Source: Alitta virens | Taxonomy: Eukaryota > Annelida > Polychaeta > Phyllodocida > Nereididae | Assembly: GCA_932294295.1 (NCBI GenBank) | Contig: OW028573.1 | Location: 18,496,155 to 18,560,154 of the forward strand | Direction of reading: 5' to 3' | Length of the DNA stretch: 64,000 nucleotides | Shown here: positions 1 through 11,198 of the stretch, one piece after another | Layout: each line of letters begins with the position of its first letter | How positions within the stretch are numbered: position 1 is the first letter of the stretch | Translations under genes and position numbers: made by a program | Notes under the pieces: generated by a model | The model's database searches: none | What the model saw: the letters and a program-made list of their open reading frames with translations, nothing else | Told to the model about the DNA's origin: nothing

Positions 1-2470
1 GAAGGCAAAGAAGACAAGAAGAGCAAGGCCAAAGCTACTAAGTCAGTTGGTATTTAACTTGAGAATGTGACATACAATAAATATGTTAATTTTAATTGCA
101 TATAAGTGTGAAGAAGAGAATTTGAGTAGCTTTTGAAAAATTGCAGGAATTTCAAACTGTTATCATTTGGGGAGGAGGCTGAAGAAGATGAGGAAGAGGT
201 CACTGAAGTGACAAAGGTAACTCTCTTGTTGAAACCGGTCTTCTTTTCTTTTTTTTTTTTCAGCCTACTGTCTCTGATGTATTTAAGGTTTTTAATTATG
301 TGAACTATTTGTACTTTCAGTCTATGCGTGGGAAAGGAAAGAGCAGTCATGATTTGTTGTCTGATTCAACACTGAGTTCTGTCCCAGCTGTAGAAACTGC
401 TGAGAAAGTCGCTGCACAGCAGGTGAATAAACTTGTTAATGATATTTGAAGGAACAGAAGTGGGCATTGGCCTCATGCTCTTATCTGCATATTAATTAGC
501 TTTCCTAGTTACTTTTATAAGTTGAGCTTTCTTTTTTATTTTGAATAGGAAACAGATGCTCATGCTTTAGAGGCAAGTGTGGAAATGGCTCGAAATAAAT
601 TGAAGAAAGATGACAAGAAACACGAAAAGAAAACTAAGGAGGAACGAAAAAAAGGAGATGATCAAGTGGAGGACATGGAAGCTGAGAGAAAATCTGATGA
701 TGAACTGCATGATGAGAAGAAGTCATCTAAATTGTAATTGATCTTTTTAATGTAATAATTATGAATTCATGGGAATTTTCTAGCAGTATGAATAATCTAT
801 GGTAAATATTTACCTTTTTGTTTCTAGGGAAGAGTTAAGAAAGCAATCAGAGCAGCTGAAAAAGGATATTAGGGCTTCCAAAAAGAAGGAAACGGATGAA
901 CCGTCTGCGAAAAAGAAAAAGGGTATAGTATTTATTCTTTATAGTACATTAACATTTACATAGCCACTGTTTGTTTGCAGATGACACCCAAATTTGTCAT
1001 GTGCAGCAGGTTTCTTTAATATAGCAAAACTATTTCCAGATGAGGAGGAGGAACCGATTGAAGAAGACAAAAAGTCATCTCCAAATGATATGTTGGCAGC
1101 ATTTAAGATGGAAAGAAAGAAGTACAAAGAACTCAAGAAAAACCGTATGAAAAATACAAATAGCCGAGAAAGTCAGACTCTTGCCATGTTAGCTAAGTTT
1201 CAGTTTAAGCTTAGCACTGCTAAACAAATGGCTCAATATGCTGACCCTGCTGATGAGGCGGAGACAAAAGAACAAGAAGAGAAAGGTGATGCAGATGCAG
1301 AGGCAGGGGAGGAGGAGGAGGAAGATCAGACAGACATGAGTTGGTGAGTTCAATATATAAAAAAAAAAATTTGCCCACCGGATGCATTTGGTTTATCCTA
1401 AAATCCTCCTAATTAGTAGTTCTGCCCCGGAGGGGGGAGAGCTTTTGTTATCACTACGGTCTCGCAAGATGATGTCGCCTCCTGGGTGATTTCGCCAAAA
1501 TCACTCATGCGTGTAGCCGATGAAAACAAAAGTTAGCGGCTGTATTTCGTTGCATCACGTTCTTTTAAGGTACCTATTGGTCTTTTACAGGCTGCTATTG
1601 CTTTTTGGCGTGTTCCTTGGCTTCATTATCCCACACGCACACATTATCTGCGCTGCTTTGCAGTCCATTGCATCTTTCAACTTCTGCCTAGTCTCGCGAC
1701 GGCGCAAGAGCGATGTATGACGTCATCATGGGAATCCCGCACTGGGGTTCCCAACAGTCAGTGAGCGCTGAAACCAGACATTAGATGCCATGAATCGCTT
1801 CCTAGTTTGCCATGTACTTACATATTACTGTAATACATCCTCTTATTGCTTTTGCCCTTAATTCACCACAACCTCATCGCATACAATTGCTTTTCCGCCA
1901 ACCTCTTCTGTTCACTTGGTGAATGCGGTTCTTCTCCCAATATGCAGCCCTCCGGCAAAAGTGGTGGGAAACGTCACAATTTGGATCCTTCTAAGGATCA
2001 AATTGTCTCTGCTATGGGCAGAGCTCCACACTAGTTATTTTTCTATTTGTGCATGGTGCATAACCTGGCTAAAATAAACTAGAGCTGTCTAGTTAGCAAA
2101 TGTTTCATTGACCCTATTTTGCAAATATAGTCCCATGAAAAGGCAGATAATCTTGAAATGATAAATGATTTTGATACAAAAAAGCTGCCTATTTAATTAA
2201 TGGCTGTGCAGAAACCTTTCTCTCACCAGGATTTCCTGATTTGAATAAACATCGGTACATGTCAGTACTTGTGGATTTTCTTTCACATGGTGTGGTTTTA
2301 CTTACAGGTTAAGCCATCAGCTTCAATTTGAGGCTAACGACAAAAAGGTATTGGATGCCAATGTTCATGAAGCAGAGCGATATGAAATTTTTGATCCCAG
2401 AAACCCTTTAAATAAGAGACGGAGAGAAGCAAGTAAACATGCCATGATGATGAAGGACAAGAGAAGATAA
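1..2470 (+). CDS. CWC27: CWC27 spliceosome-associated cyclophilin, 3' exons (partial)
   Basis: C-terminal part of CWC27, a cyclophilin-fold (PPIase-like) protein of activated spliceosomes that acts in the nucleus. Exons, with phases that join exactly, are 1-41, 147-216, 321-422, 549-733, 828-922, 1040-1343 and 2308-2470 (TAA). The joined product matches the vertebrate C-terminus from memory: a block containing LLSFGEEAEED, then KGKSSHDLL, SSVP, EELRKQSEQLKKDI, a lysine/glutamate-rich coiled segment, SRESQTLAMLAKF, WLSHQLQFE, and finally YEIFDPRNPLNKRRREASK. The DPRNPxNKRRRE end is diagnostic. The cyclophilin domain lies upstream of the window. The last intron (1344-2307) is the longest and carries repeat sequence. 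All donors are GT and all acceptors AG; the first donor, AA|GTCAGT, is the only weak one and was chosen because it restores the conserved K-N-F junction. No lesion was seen. Confidence 0.93.
1344..2307 (+). other. Last CWC27 intron with a dispersed-repeat segment
   Basis: An intron of about 960 bp. It is less AT-rich than the others. Positions 1930-2010 (CCCAATATGCA...GGTGGGAAA...TTGGATC) resemble 43465-43535, so part of the intron is a dispersed repeat. Within it, GATCCTT-ct-AAGGATC near 1983-1998 is a short hairpin with imperfect longer arms. No exon was seen. Confidence 0.5.
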
Positions 2471-2777
2471 ACCTATGCCACTCTTTGGCAATTGATTTGT
2501 AGTTTGTGTTTCACTCTGTTAAATATGATACTTTTTAACATAGTGGAAAATAATTTCATGTGAAAAATATGTGTATCAGCAATGGGTATGAATGTCAAGG
2601 CTTTGGTTTGAATGGTGTTATTGTGATAACAGTATGTATTATAAATGTTGAATGATAAGTTATTTTGAAAGCATTTGATATGGCTCTTCTATATTGTAAG
2701 AGTTCCAAAATATGAAAATGAATGCCTAATGTTTCTGTGCCTATTTTTGTTAATTATGATTAAATTATGGCATTGTG

Positions 2778-2783
2778 AATAAA
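2778..2783 (+). promoter_or_regulatory. Candidate CWC27 poly(A) signal
   Basis: AATAAA about 310 bp after the CWC27 stop is the first canonical hexamer on the coding strand. It would give a 3' UTR of about 330 nt. Position and motif only. Confidence 0.45.
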
Positions 2784-2814
2784 TGCAGGAAAAAACAATT
2801 TTCAAGGTTAGTCA

Positions 2815-3200
2815 AATCACATGGTGGAGGATTCGACAAATGCTGTTTCATCCACATTATATATCTATTTTTGTTTAAAAAGCATAGTTCTTATGTGCTT
2901 GTGAATTTCATCAAATTTGTATATATATATGAAAATCTGTGTAATTTGCCACACTCGATGACTTTATCACTATTAAAATGATTGAAAATGACCTTCTAAA
3001 ACCTGTAAGTGAGTGCATCATTCTTCTTGTACCTGTGTTTGATATGTCATGACTGAATTAAAGTTCAAAATTAGTATGCTCACATGGTGGAGGATCTGAA
3101 CAATTATGTCCTCCAATGAATTATTAGAATGATTTTCATCAAATTATTGATTTAAAAAGCATATTTTTTATGTGCTTGTGAATTTCATCAAATTTAGTTT
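2815..3200 (+). repeat. Diverged tandem duplication downstream of CWC27
   Basis: Two related blocks lie at about 2815-2920 and 3075-3200. Both begin near CACATGGTGGAGGAT and end with TATGTGCTTGTGAATTTCATC. The middles have diverged. It is a local duplication of unknown origin. Confidence 0.6.
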
Positions 3201-3420
3201 CAGCAACGGTGGGTTCTCATCTAACGGGTGCCGAGCTGACATTTAGCAAACATTGGGCTATGTTAGGCCAATTTTGGGCTTGCGTCATTTGGCCAACAAT
3301 GGGCTGAACTGGCGTGGCCCAACTGGCATTTGATCCACATTAAGCCATCCTTGGGCTGACATGTCATTTGGTCAGTATATGGAAAACATGTTATCCCTTA
3401 CCCTTAGTTTTAAAAATTTC
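3200..3420. repeat. Degenerate short-period repeat (ggccaacaatgggc type)
   Basis: Variants of a TTGGGCT / GGCCAA motif recur every 15-30 bp in both orientations. Similar short-period sequence, with TTGGCCCA and TTGGTCCAATG, is found at about 51815-51880. It looks like the interior of a non-autonomous DNA transposon. No ends were recognised. Confidence 0.35.
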
Positions 3421-3839
3421 TACAAATCAGTAAGTAACTGAGATAACATTTATAAAACAATCAACATTACCTCAAAACAATATAAAACTTACATAAGTAT
3501 AAATTGAACACATCTAGTGAAAATTTCTATACCTATCCATAACCCCACACTGCATGATGACCGATGTATTTTTGCAGATTTTTAACCCTAATTTTGGCCT
3601 GATTCAGAAAATCACAAGACTAAGCTATATCATGTAATCCTAGGTCCAGTCCAATGATTCAGGACCATTTTTGTGCAGTTTGGTTGAATAGGGCAGGCTG
3701 TAAAAGACAAAATGTGATTTTTGATTTTATCAGCCAAACATGCGGTTGCCTTACAAATTCCGGATTTTCAGCGTTTTCCCATTTTTAACCCTCGGCGATC
3801 GAAGCCAAAAAGGTTTTTTTTTTTATCAATATCTATCTG

Positions 3840-4640
3840 ACGTGCGGTTGGCCGGCCATAACACTTTCGTTTCCGAAGCAGAACTCTTAATACTAATGCA
3901 CTTATCCTAACAAAATTGTGTGGGAAAAATAGAAACAAAAAAAATTTTTTTTTTCATTTCCGGGGCAGAGCTCTGTGACTACAGCGCCTACATGCTTAAA
4001 ACTTTGTCATAATATTTCTAAAATAGTGTAATGGTGCCTTTTGGGGGTCTAAAATAGTGTAGTGGTGCCTTTTGGGGGTCTTATGGCCGTAAGTACTATA
4101 GAATTTTCAAAATTGGGGCAAAAAGGGAAAAATTCCTACTTTTTCAAACCTCCATACAAAAGACACTATCAATAATATATCTATATAGTATTTTCAAACT
4201 AAATTTTGTTATTCATTTCATGCTAATAACATAATGGAAAATCATAATAATGAACAAATGCCAAAACAAATGTTGTTAAATTGTGTTTCCGGAGCAGAAC
4301 TCCAGCATTACTACATTTACCCTTACAACATTTTATATGTTATTACTCTATATACCTTAGCTGTGCATTTTGGCAGTCACATTGACATATCTCAGCTGGG
4401 TTTTAAAATATTTAGAGAAAAATGAAAAAAGTAAAACAATTCCATTTCCAGAGCAGGACTCACACACTACTGTACCTAAATGAATACAATACGAATATGT
4501 ATAAAATAGTGAAGAGATACTTTTTTGGGGTTTCATGACCATTAATGACACAATATTTTATATAATTTTATAAGGAAAATATGAAAATTTGTACTCTTTC
4601 AAATCCTCATATCAATGACTATGATCCTTACATCAGTAAC
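3840..4640. repeat. Dispersed repeat with recurring TTTCCggAGCAGAaCTCt core
   Basis: Near 3865, 3957, 4286 and 4445 the sequence repeats a core like TTTCCGGAGCAGAACTC, followed by CACTAATGCACTTACCCTAA-like text. A 35-bp direct duplication ending GTGCCTTTTGGGGGTC occurs near 4015-4080. Related copies lie at 16190-16320, 40500-41050 and 44560-45150, the last in the opposite orientation. A repeat family with internal subunits of about 150 bp; it contains no gene. Confidence 0.6.
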
Positions 4641-5164
4641 ATTTTGTCAATGATATATCTAGATTATAGTACTTTCACTCTTAAGCTTCATTTTGACATT
4701 TGTATCATCCTTCTTTTTTCTTTCTTTTTTTTTTACAATAATGGAAAATCTGGGTAAAATGCTAAAAATTGTGATGCTTCCTTCGTATTCCTTAGCATCC
4801 CATACTTAGCAATGACAGCCATAAATGTTGTGCAATCCATGTGCATACAATTATTAAATATATTTGATCATAGTATTGCATGCTGAATCCATTCAACAGT
4901 TTTTGTTTATAATTAGCAATTTCATCATAATTAGTTGCATATTGTAATGACGGAAAAGATGACATCAGGTGGTAACTGATAATACTTAGATTTATGTGTC
5001 AGTCAAAAGGTGGGGGAAGTTAATCGGCCCACCAAAGTAGTTAAAGGTAATAAAATTACAGATCAAATTGAAAAGGTGAAACTGACCAGAACAGCAAAGA
5101 TAAAACATACAAGTATCATTAATCAGTCATGTATGACAAACCAGTAAAACTAGACTAGGACAGT

Positions 5165-5390
5165 AAATACTTGATGTGTAAGAGCAGTGAACACTAGACT
5201 AGAACTCGTAGAAAAGAGTATATATAACAAAGTACATATGCTAGATTAACATAAGATGGTAATAGCTGACTGGTGATGTAGTTCTAAGAGCAGTAAACAC
5301 TAGACTAGCACTCAAAAAATTACAATATATATAGCAAAGTAACTATGCTAGATTAACATAACATGATAATAGCTGACTACCAGTAGGTCA
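5165..5390 (+). repeat. Tandem dimer of ~115 bp
   Basis: Two units share AAGAGCAGTRAACACTAGACTAG, CAAAGTA..TATGCTAGATTAACATAA and ATAATAGCTGACT. They start near 5180 and 5287. No coding potential was seen. Confidence 0.65.
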
Positions 5391-5438
5391 AAAAAAAAAA
5401 AAAAATTGCGATTAATGACAAACAGGAGTAGCGGGTGG

Positions 5439-5560
5439 GAAAACTACAGTTCGATTCTAGTCAGTTTTGGCGTGATGGGGTTCGTAAACAACAGATGTGC
5501 ATGCGCGGATCAAAGCGCCACCACCATGCCGTAAATAGATTTCCCACTTGAAATCTTCAT
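5439..5560 (+). repeat. Left ~120-bp direct repeat flanking retroelement copy A
   Basis: Nearly the same sequence recurs at 7583-7703. It begins AAAACTACAG and ends CTTGAAATCTTCAT. Together the two bracket the Ngaro-like fragments, so they may be the direct repeats of that element. Confidence 0.55.
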
Positions 5561-5889
5561 TTATGTCTGTAGCTGGCTGTGCCTAGAACTCAGTTTTGAC
5601 TGACAACAAAGTCACCGGGTCAGGTTGGAATTGTCATTTATTGTAAAGATGACATCGAGTGATAACTGATAATACTTAGATTTATAAGTCAGTCAAAAGA
5701 TGGGGGAAGTTAACCGGCCACAGTTCGCCCCACCTGACAGGCACAGCCAGCAGAGAAAAAAAAAAAAGGGGAGGCTCAGCACCAACTGACAGCCTCTGGC
5801 ATAAATGGGGGAGACCAGAATGTCGCACTGCATCCCCAAGAGATGGATGGATGAAGGATGGACAGGTATGATATGGTAGGCACTCTCGA

Positions 5890-6330
5890 TGTCAGATTTT
5901 GCATTTAAGGAGTCTACCGGCTGCCAGGATAAGGTCTATAGCCTGATCGAGAGTTTCGTACTGGACCGCCGTAAACTGACTCAGGATGAAAGTGTTTACC
6001 GAGTGATGTCGCGGGTACGACAGATCATGAAGGAGACAGAAGTCTCCCGAGTCCTTTTTTGGCACAAGGCCTAGGGGTGAGATGGCGAAGCTTGGGAACA
6101 GGGGGTCCTTAAAGGGACCCAGTACACGACCCAAAGACACGTCTTTGAGGATTTTTTGTCGGCCTAGGCCAGGTAATGGGTGAAGGACGGGTGGTTACGA
6201 CAGGATGCTGTCGGTGAAGGGCCTTCATAGTTGACCACGAAACCATTCTTGAAGCCGTCGACAAGGTTCATAACCACGGAGCAGCTCCGCCAGGGCTGCA
6301 TAATTATTGGGTGTTTTGGCCGCCTGGATG
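5890..6330 (-). pseudogene. Reverse transcriptase fragment of a Ngaro/DIRS-like element
   Basis: On the minus strand, 6140-5892 reads SLGRVLGPF, FAISPLGLVPKKDSGDF, a HDLSYPR..SVN block and VQYETLDQAID. This is the start of the RT domain in tyrosine-recombinase retrotransposons (Ngaro/DIRS group). Upstream sequence to about 6330 (ALAELLRGYEP, EWFRGQL) fits the preceding linker but contains stops. The catalytic YxDD region is absent because the element is cut off near 5890. It is a decayed remnant; the family assignment rests on remembered motifs. Confidence 0.65.
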
Positions 6331-6479
6331 GTTGGGCCGGTGTGGGGGATTACGGCGGGCCGAGGGCTGGTTGGCACCTTTGCCGGAGGTACTAGAGGTG
6401 GTGTCTGAGGTGAAATGGCCGAAAACGGCAGTTTTCTTTATCGCAGTTGTCGTTGTTCCACTGTTTCCAGCGAACACCT

Positions 6480-7130
6480 TCTGGGCCCCTACGCATGGCT
6501 TTTCCGCGATAGTGTTTTGTTGGCATAGGGGCCAGGTCGAAAGGGTGCTGGCGCCTGGCTGAGGCAGTCCGTATAGTTCCTGGTGGACTGCTCCCTATGA
6601 CATGGATGGATCCTGAGCTTTGAGGCTGCGGAACTGGGACTCATAGAACAGCCACCATTGGGGGGGGGGGGGGGGAGGGGGGCATTTGCGTGACAAGTTA
6701 CGAATAGAATTACAGTACTTGAACAATGTTGGGGCTTGGAGTGGGTAATGCTCCGAGAAGACGGCGGCAAATGTGAGAAAGAGATCAGTCCATTCAAAAA
6801 TATTATGGATCTGGGTGGGCTTCGACTGGGTAGATATGGCCACCGTTTGTTGGGATTGCCCGTTACCAACGGTGATGGACAGGGGCGGCTCAGTGGTGGA
6901 GGAGCCCAGTGAGGTGAGCTCGACAAATTCTCCCGCCCAAATCATAGACTTTATTTTTGGGGCCATGGTGGCACCCAAAGGGAGGGTGGCAGGGCGGAAA
7001 GCAGGTTGGTCGCTAGCCTCAGGGTTTTGGACAGACTGACCTGCGTGGAGGAGCCCCAGGTTAAGGTTGGGCCGAGGATGGTCAACAGAGACGTCGGGTA
7101 CGGATGCAGTGAGTGCCAACCCCGGCCGAA
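6480..7130 (-). pseudogene. Gag-like ORF of the Ngaro/DIRS-like element, copy A
   Basis: The minus-strand frame ending at 6595 carries LGATMAPKIKSMIWAGEFVELTSL, then FEWTDLFLTFAAVFSEHYP, APTLFKYCNSIRNLSRK, a poly-Pro run from a poly-G tract at 6660-6682, and FRSLKAQDPSMS; the adjacent frame adds SMSWGAVHQELYG. The order of blocks is that of the gag-like ORF of these elements. Copy B (8490-9130) has the same blocks. Stops and frame changes make it non-functional. Confidence 0.65.
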
Positions 7131-7132
7131 TA

Positions 7133-7584
7133 CTATGCCCACAAGTAAAATACAAAAAAGGCCCATAGATAGGGCGACAGCCTGATGGCACTTGGCAAGG
7201 ATAGCAGTTCCAAGTTGATGAACGTGGTGGACGATTTCCGCCGGGGTACGGGGGAATCCAAATCGTTTTCGCCCAGTTGGACAAACACAACGTCAGGAAC
7301 GATGGTCTGGATAATGTCCAACTCCCAGTAGGCTCTAGACAAGGTCAAACCACCAGAGCCATCAAAAAAAAAATGCAGAATTGGTCTGTTGACAGTCGGA
7401 GATTACTCCAGGGATCGCGCACGTGGTCGGGCGAGTGCACGCCGTAATCGCGAGACATCGTCACCAGATAGTCCCTTAAGCACTGAACAAAGGAGTGTCC
7501 AATGACAAGAACGACACAGCATGCGCAGGAGCGTGGCATGGAATGGTGAAGAAAGGAAGCCAATAAATGGGAGAATAAGTCCAA
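7133..7584 (-). pseudogene. SGNH (GDSL-like) hydrolase fragment of the element
   Basis: Two overlapping minus-strand frames give VLVIGHSFVQCLRDYL, a block-I-like G-H-S, and later DVVFVQLGENDLDSP, a block-III-like G-x-N-D. These are the hallmark blocks of SGNH hydrolases. The fragment lies directly upstream of the gag-like ORF on the same strand. An accessory SGNH ORF is, as I recall, known in some animal Ngaro elements. It is broken by a stop near 7345. Confidence 0.6.
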
Positions 7585-7703
7585 AAACTACAGTTTGATT
7601 CTAGTCAGTTTTGACGTGATGGCGTTTGTAAACAGAACCAATGCGCATGTGCGGTTCGAAGCGCCACCACGCCATAAATAGATTTCCCGCTTGAAATCTT
7701 CAT
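7583..7703 (+). repeat. Right ~120-bp direct repeat flanking retroelement copy A
   Basis: Partner of 5439-5560, in the same orientation and similar at most positions. It sits just outside the SGNH fragment. Confidence 0.55.
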
Positions 7704-7996
7704 ATTTTACTTTCACTTGACTCCCAATAATTATTGTTTTCTTCGTATACACCTGTAAAGTGTTCGGTTATAAATACTAATTTAAATGCCATAGATTTAA
7801 TGCAAATCAGCAATTCCACAATTCAGTAACTGTTGAAGGGAATATGGCAATTGATGATATATAGTTCCTTCAGTTGCCAGCTAAATGTAAACTGCGAGCA
7901 AAAAAATATTTTGACTTATAAAGGAATTAAAATGGGTGTGTTAAGTATCATTCCATACAAAATAAACCTTTAAGATTTGTATTTGTTTGTATATAG
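7704..7996 (+). repeat. ~290-bp dispersed repeat, copy 1
   Basis: Matches 42727-43018 almost throughout: CACTTGACTCC, GTTATAAATACTAATTTAAA, AACTGTTGAAGGGAATATGG, TTCCATACAAAATAAACC and TTAAGATTTGTATTT. It abuts the right direct repeat of element A. It has no coding potential and is probably a non-autonomous mobile element or element UTR. Confidence 0.75.
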
Positions 7997-8089
7997 GAGA
8001 CAGAAAGAGGTCGCTGGAATATAGCTCTGGCCCAGCGCCTGCTGACGGCGCAGAGGTTGATTCAGCCTCGACTGGCAGCACTTAAGAGG

Positions 8090-9330
8090 GGCTCAGCATC
8101 AGCTGGGAGCCCGGTAATTGTGATGGACAGGAAGGTCTGGGCCCAGGCCCTGCTGACAGCCCATGAAAAATAAAAAAGAGAAAGCAGGGGAGCCTAATGG
8201 CTGGACTTGATGGTGGACGGAGATGGCAACAAATGGGAAGTGGGCAAACTGTGTATGGTGCTGGAAAGCCAGAGAATGCCAGCGGCCAATCTCAATTTGC
8301 GTTGCAGGAAACCCTGGGAAGGGCTGCGTAGTTAATGGTTTCGGTAGCCTGGATGGTTGGAACGGTGCGAGGGATGATGGTGGTCCAAGGGCCAGGACCT
8401 TTGCCAGGGGTACCGGAGATGGCTTCCGAGGTAAGGTGGCGGAATGGGCTGTTCTCTTTGTCGCAGTTGCTGTCGGGGCCCCTACGCATGGGTTTACTGC
8501 GCGAGTTGGCTTTGTTGGCATTGGGGCAAGGTTGCAAGGGCGCAGGTGAAGTACAGGTATAGTTCCTGGTGGATTGCACCCCATGACATGGATGGGTCCT
8601 GAGCTTTGAGGCGGCAAATTTGGGAGGGGGGGGGGGGGCACCTGCGTGACAGGCTGCGAATGACATCATAAGACTTGAACAATGTAGGGGCCAGATGTGG
8701 GTAACACTCAGAATAATGCAGCAAATGTGAGGAAAAGATCAGTTCATTCGAAAATTTTATGGATTTGGGTGGCCTCGAGTGGGAAGATATGGCCAGTGTT
8801 TGTTGAGATTGGCTGTTACCAACGGTGATGGAGAGCGGTTGCTCGGTGGTTGAGGGGCCAGCGAGGTGAGCTCGACAAATTCTCCAGCCCAAATCCTAGA
8901 CTATTTTTGGGGCTATGGTGGCACCCAAATGGAGGGTGGTAGGACGGAAAGCAGGTTGGTCACTAACCTCAGGGTTGGAGAAGGACTGACCAGCATGAAG
9001 GAGCCTGAGGTTAAGATCGGGCTGGGAGTGGTCAGCATTGGAGACGTTTGGCAGGAGGTGGTGGCACTGTTGGGGGGGGGGGGGGGGGTGGGCAGTGGGC
9101 AAAATTCCCCAGTTAACAAAGTTGATCAACACTTTGGGTGACCTCAGAGCGAAGTGCGGACAATGTTGCCTGGTCGAGGTGTCGGCAGGCTTGCGTGGCC
9201 AAGATGTCCTGTTGCGGCTGTGGGATATCCTGCTGTGGTGGGGGGACGGACAAGGTCTGGTGGTTGGATCGGCTTAAAGGTGCTGATCTCGTGGCCGAGT
9301 GAGCTGGGGCAGGTGAACCAATATTTTTTA
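8090..9330 (-). mobile_element. Ngaro/DIRS-like element, decayed copy B (gag region)
   Basis: A second minus-strand copy of the gag region: LLHAGQSFSNPEVSDQPAFRP and LHLGATIAPKI (about 8900-9020), PLSITVGNSQSQQTLAIS, APTLFKSYDVIRSLSRR, then LKAQDPSMSWGAIHQELY (to about 8560). Downstream to 8100 is a proline-rich tail. Upstream to 9330 is gag-like but weak. Poly-G tracts at 8626-8640 and 9071-9090 disrupt both strands. No RT or recombinase was seen in this copy. It is clearly related to copy A but diverged. Confidence 0.6.
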
Positions 9331-10140
9331 ATTTCATCGTCCAAAAAACAATCATGGTATTGGCTATTAGTATTAAGCAATAAAACAAGTATTTCCCCTT
9401 AAGGGGAAGGTCACCCAGGAATGATAAAAAGGAGTTTGAAGTTTTTATGTGAATACTTAATTGTATTTAGGTTTAAAGTTTTTATCTTTCATTCTATATA
9501 TTTATTTTATTTTATAAATTACTATTATATATTTTTGTTTTGTTGCTGAAAATTCCAACTGGAATTAAAATTCACATTGTATGTTCCATCACAAACAAAT
9601 CATTTGAATTTCGGAGTGCCAATTCATGCTTGTGATCAATGATGAAAAAGCATGATATACTCCCCCCCCCCTTTTTTTCATCATTCAAAATGCTAAATAG
9701 TTACTTTAATAAAATTGAAAAAGGTTGCCATGTAAAAAATATAGGTTAAAAAAATGTATTTGAACTGGAGTGATTTAATGTAGAGTTAGTTTTCCATGAC
9801 AAATCTCATGGAATAATATTTGCAAATAATTTAGTACTATACTGAAAAAGAAAAAAAGCCTGTTGAAAAAGCATGTTGAAACATATATATATCATATCAT
9901 GCTTTTATAGAAAATAATTGTGAAATAAATTATAGTCACATTAAAGCCTAATCTATGTTATCAACACTTATAGTTCAAGTTGGCTCTAAACTTGCAATAA
10001 TCAATGAGGATTACATTCATTAAAATTAAAAAAGATGCCAATTGTCAGATATATTCTAGATATTTAAATCTGCACAATGTACAGGGTTTTCAACCTCACT
10101 GATGGTAAACACATTGTTCCCGGGGTTTGCGTTGAATGAC
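9331..10140. other. No gene recognised; AT-rich spacer
   Basis: AT-rich sequence with a C10/T7 run at 9662-9680 and simple A/T stretches. Nothing else was recognised. Confidence 0.5.
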
Positions 10141-11198
10141 TTAAAGGGGAACTAACCCCTTGAGCACTTCACCTCTCAGATGTTAGCTTGGGTCCATAGA
10201 AACACATCCACGCTATTCAAAACTTGCATATGTGCCCTGGTCAAGCAATATCCTGCATTTATTGCTCCGTTTTGTGAACCACGGAGGCCGCCATTTTTTA
10301 TTTTCCCGGTGTTTTGCACTGACCGGAAATACGTCACTGTTGTACTATAAATCTCAGCCAAGTATTCTGGAGGCTCAGCATTGCAATTCTAGTGAGAACA
10401 ACTGTCAACAACAGTTTTAAATACAGTTAATTGCACTTTCAGAGCAGTTCTTACTGAGTGTCAAGTAATTGCCATTGAACTATTTGAGACAATGCAATTA
10501 GAGAGAGAGAGAGAGTTTATTAGATCAAATTAAATAAAACAAACAAAAGCAGCAAGGCAAAACAATAAGCAGTAAATAAATAAAATAAAATAAAAAAAGT
10601 CTAAATACATCTTATAATCCAATTACCTTTGATCAGGAGACATCCACTAAGTTCTTATCTATAAAACACTGACGTGGATGACCCCCTCAAACTCATTTTA
10701 AAAAAATATATATATATTATCAAATTGAAAATTAGTTTTTGATATTAAAATTTATTTTAAACTGGTAGGCCTACATTACATGTATCTAGCAACGCAAACC
10801 AACATACAATTGAAATAAGCACAATTTGGTAATTAATATATATTAATCTTGGTAAAGGAGATAATGCCCTTAAAACATCCCCACTAACACTATATATACT
10901 CTAAATATAGATACTATGAAATATATTTATACAATAAATAATACTGCACACTGCCCCTAAGTATTATGTAACATATTTTATTTACAAAGCAAATAAGTTT
11001 AGAAACAAAATCTTATTTGCCCATGCCTATACACCTAAATTGTTAGATACAAATTGCTCATTGCAATTAATGCAATAATTATGCTGTATTCCCAAAAGAA
11101 ACTAGAGTTTAAGACATTTCCTTTCGCTGCAATATATTATTTAACATCTAATTGAACTTTTGAAATTAACATACAAACTTCCATTAGTTCCCCTTTAA
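10141..11198. mobile_element. Candidate 1.06-kb MITE with TTAA-ended inverted repeats
   Basis: The left end TTAAAGGGGAACTAA (10141-10155) and right end TTAGTTCCCCTTTAA (11184-11198) are perfect reverse complements over 15 bp. If TTAA is the target duplication this is piggyBac-like. If only TTA is duplicated it would suit PIF/Harbinger. The interior is AT-rich with an (AG)n run near 10500 and no transposase ORF. Confidence 0.5.

Larger units (their letters stand above)
4955..5720 (+). repeat. Pair of ~70-bp direct repeats flanking 600 bp
   Basis: The block GATGACATC..GATAACTGATAATACTTAGATTTAT..GTCAGTCAAAAG..GGGGGAAGTTAA occurs at about 4958-5027 and again at about 5648-5720 with few differences. 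The interval holds a tandem dimer (5165-5390) and an element-like direct repeat (5439-5560). It may reflect segmental duplication or the ends of a retroelement. Confidence 0.6.

Noticed and set aside
5892..9390. Functional retrotransposon genes on either strand
   Set aside because: Stops, frame changes, poly-G tracts and the missing YxDD and recombinase show both copies are dead.
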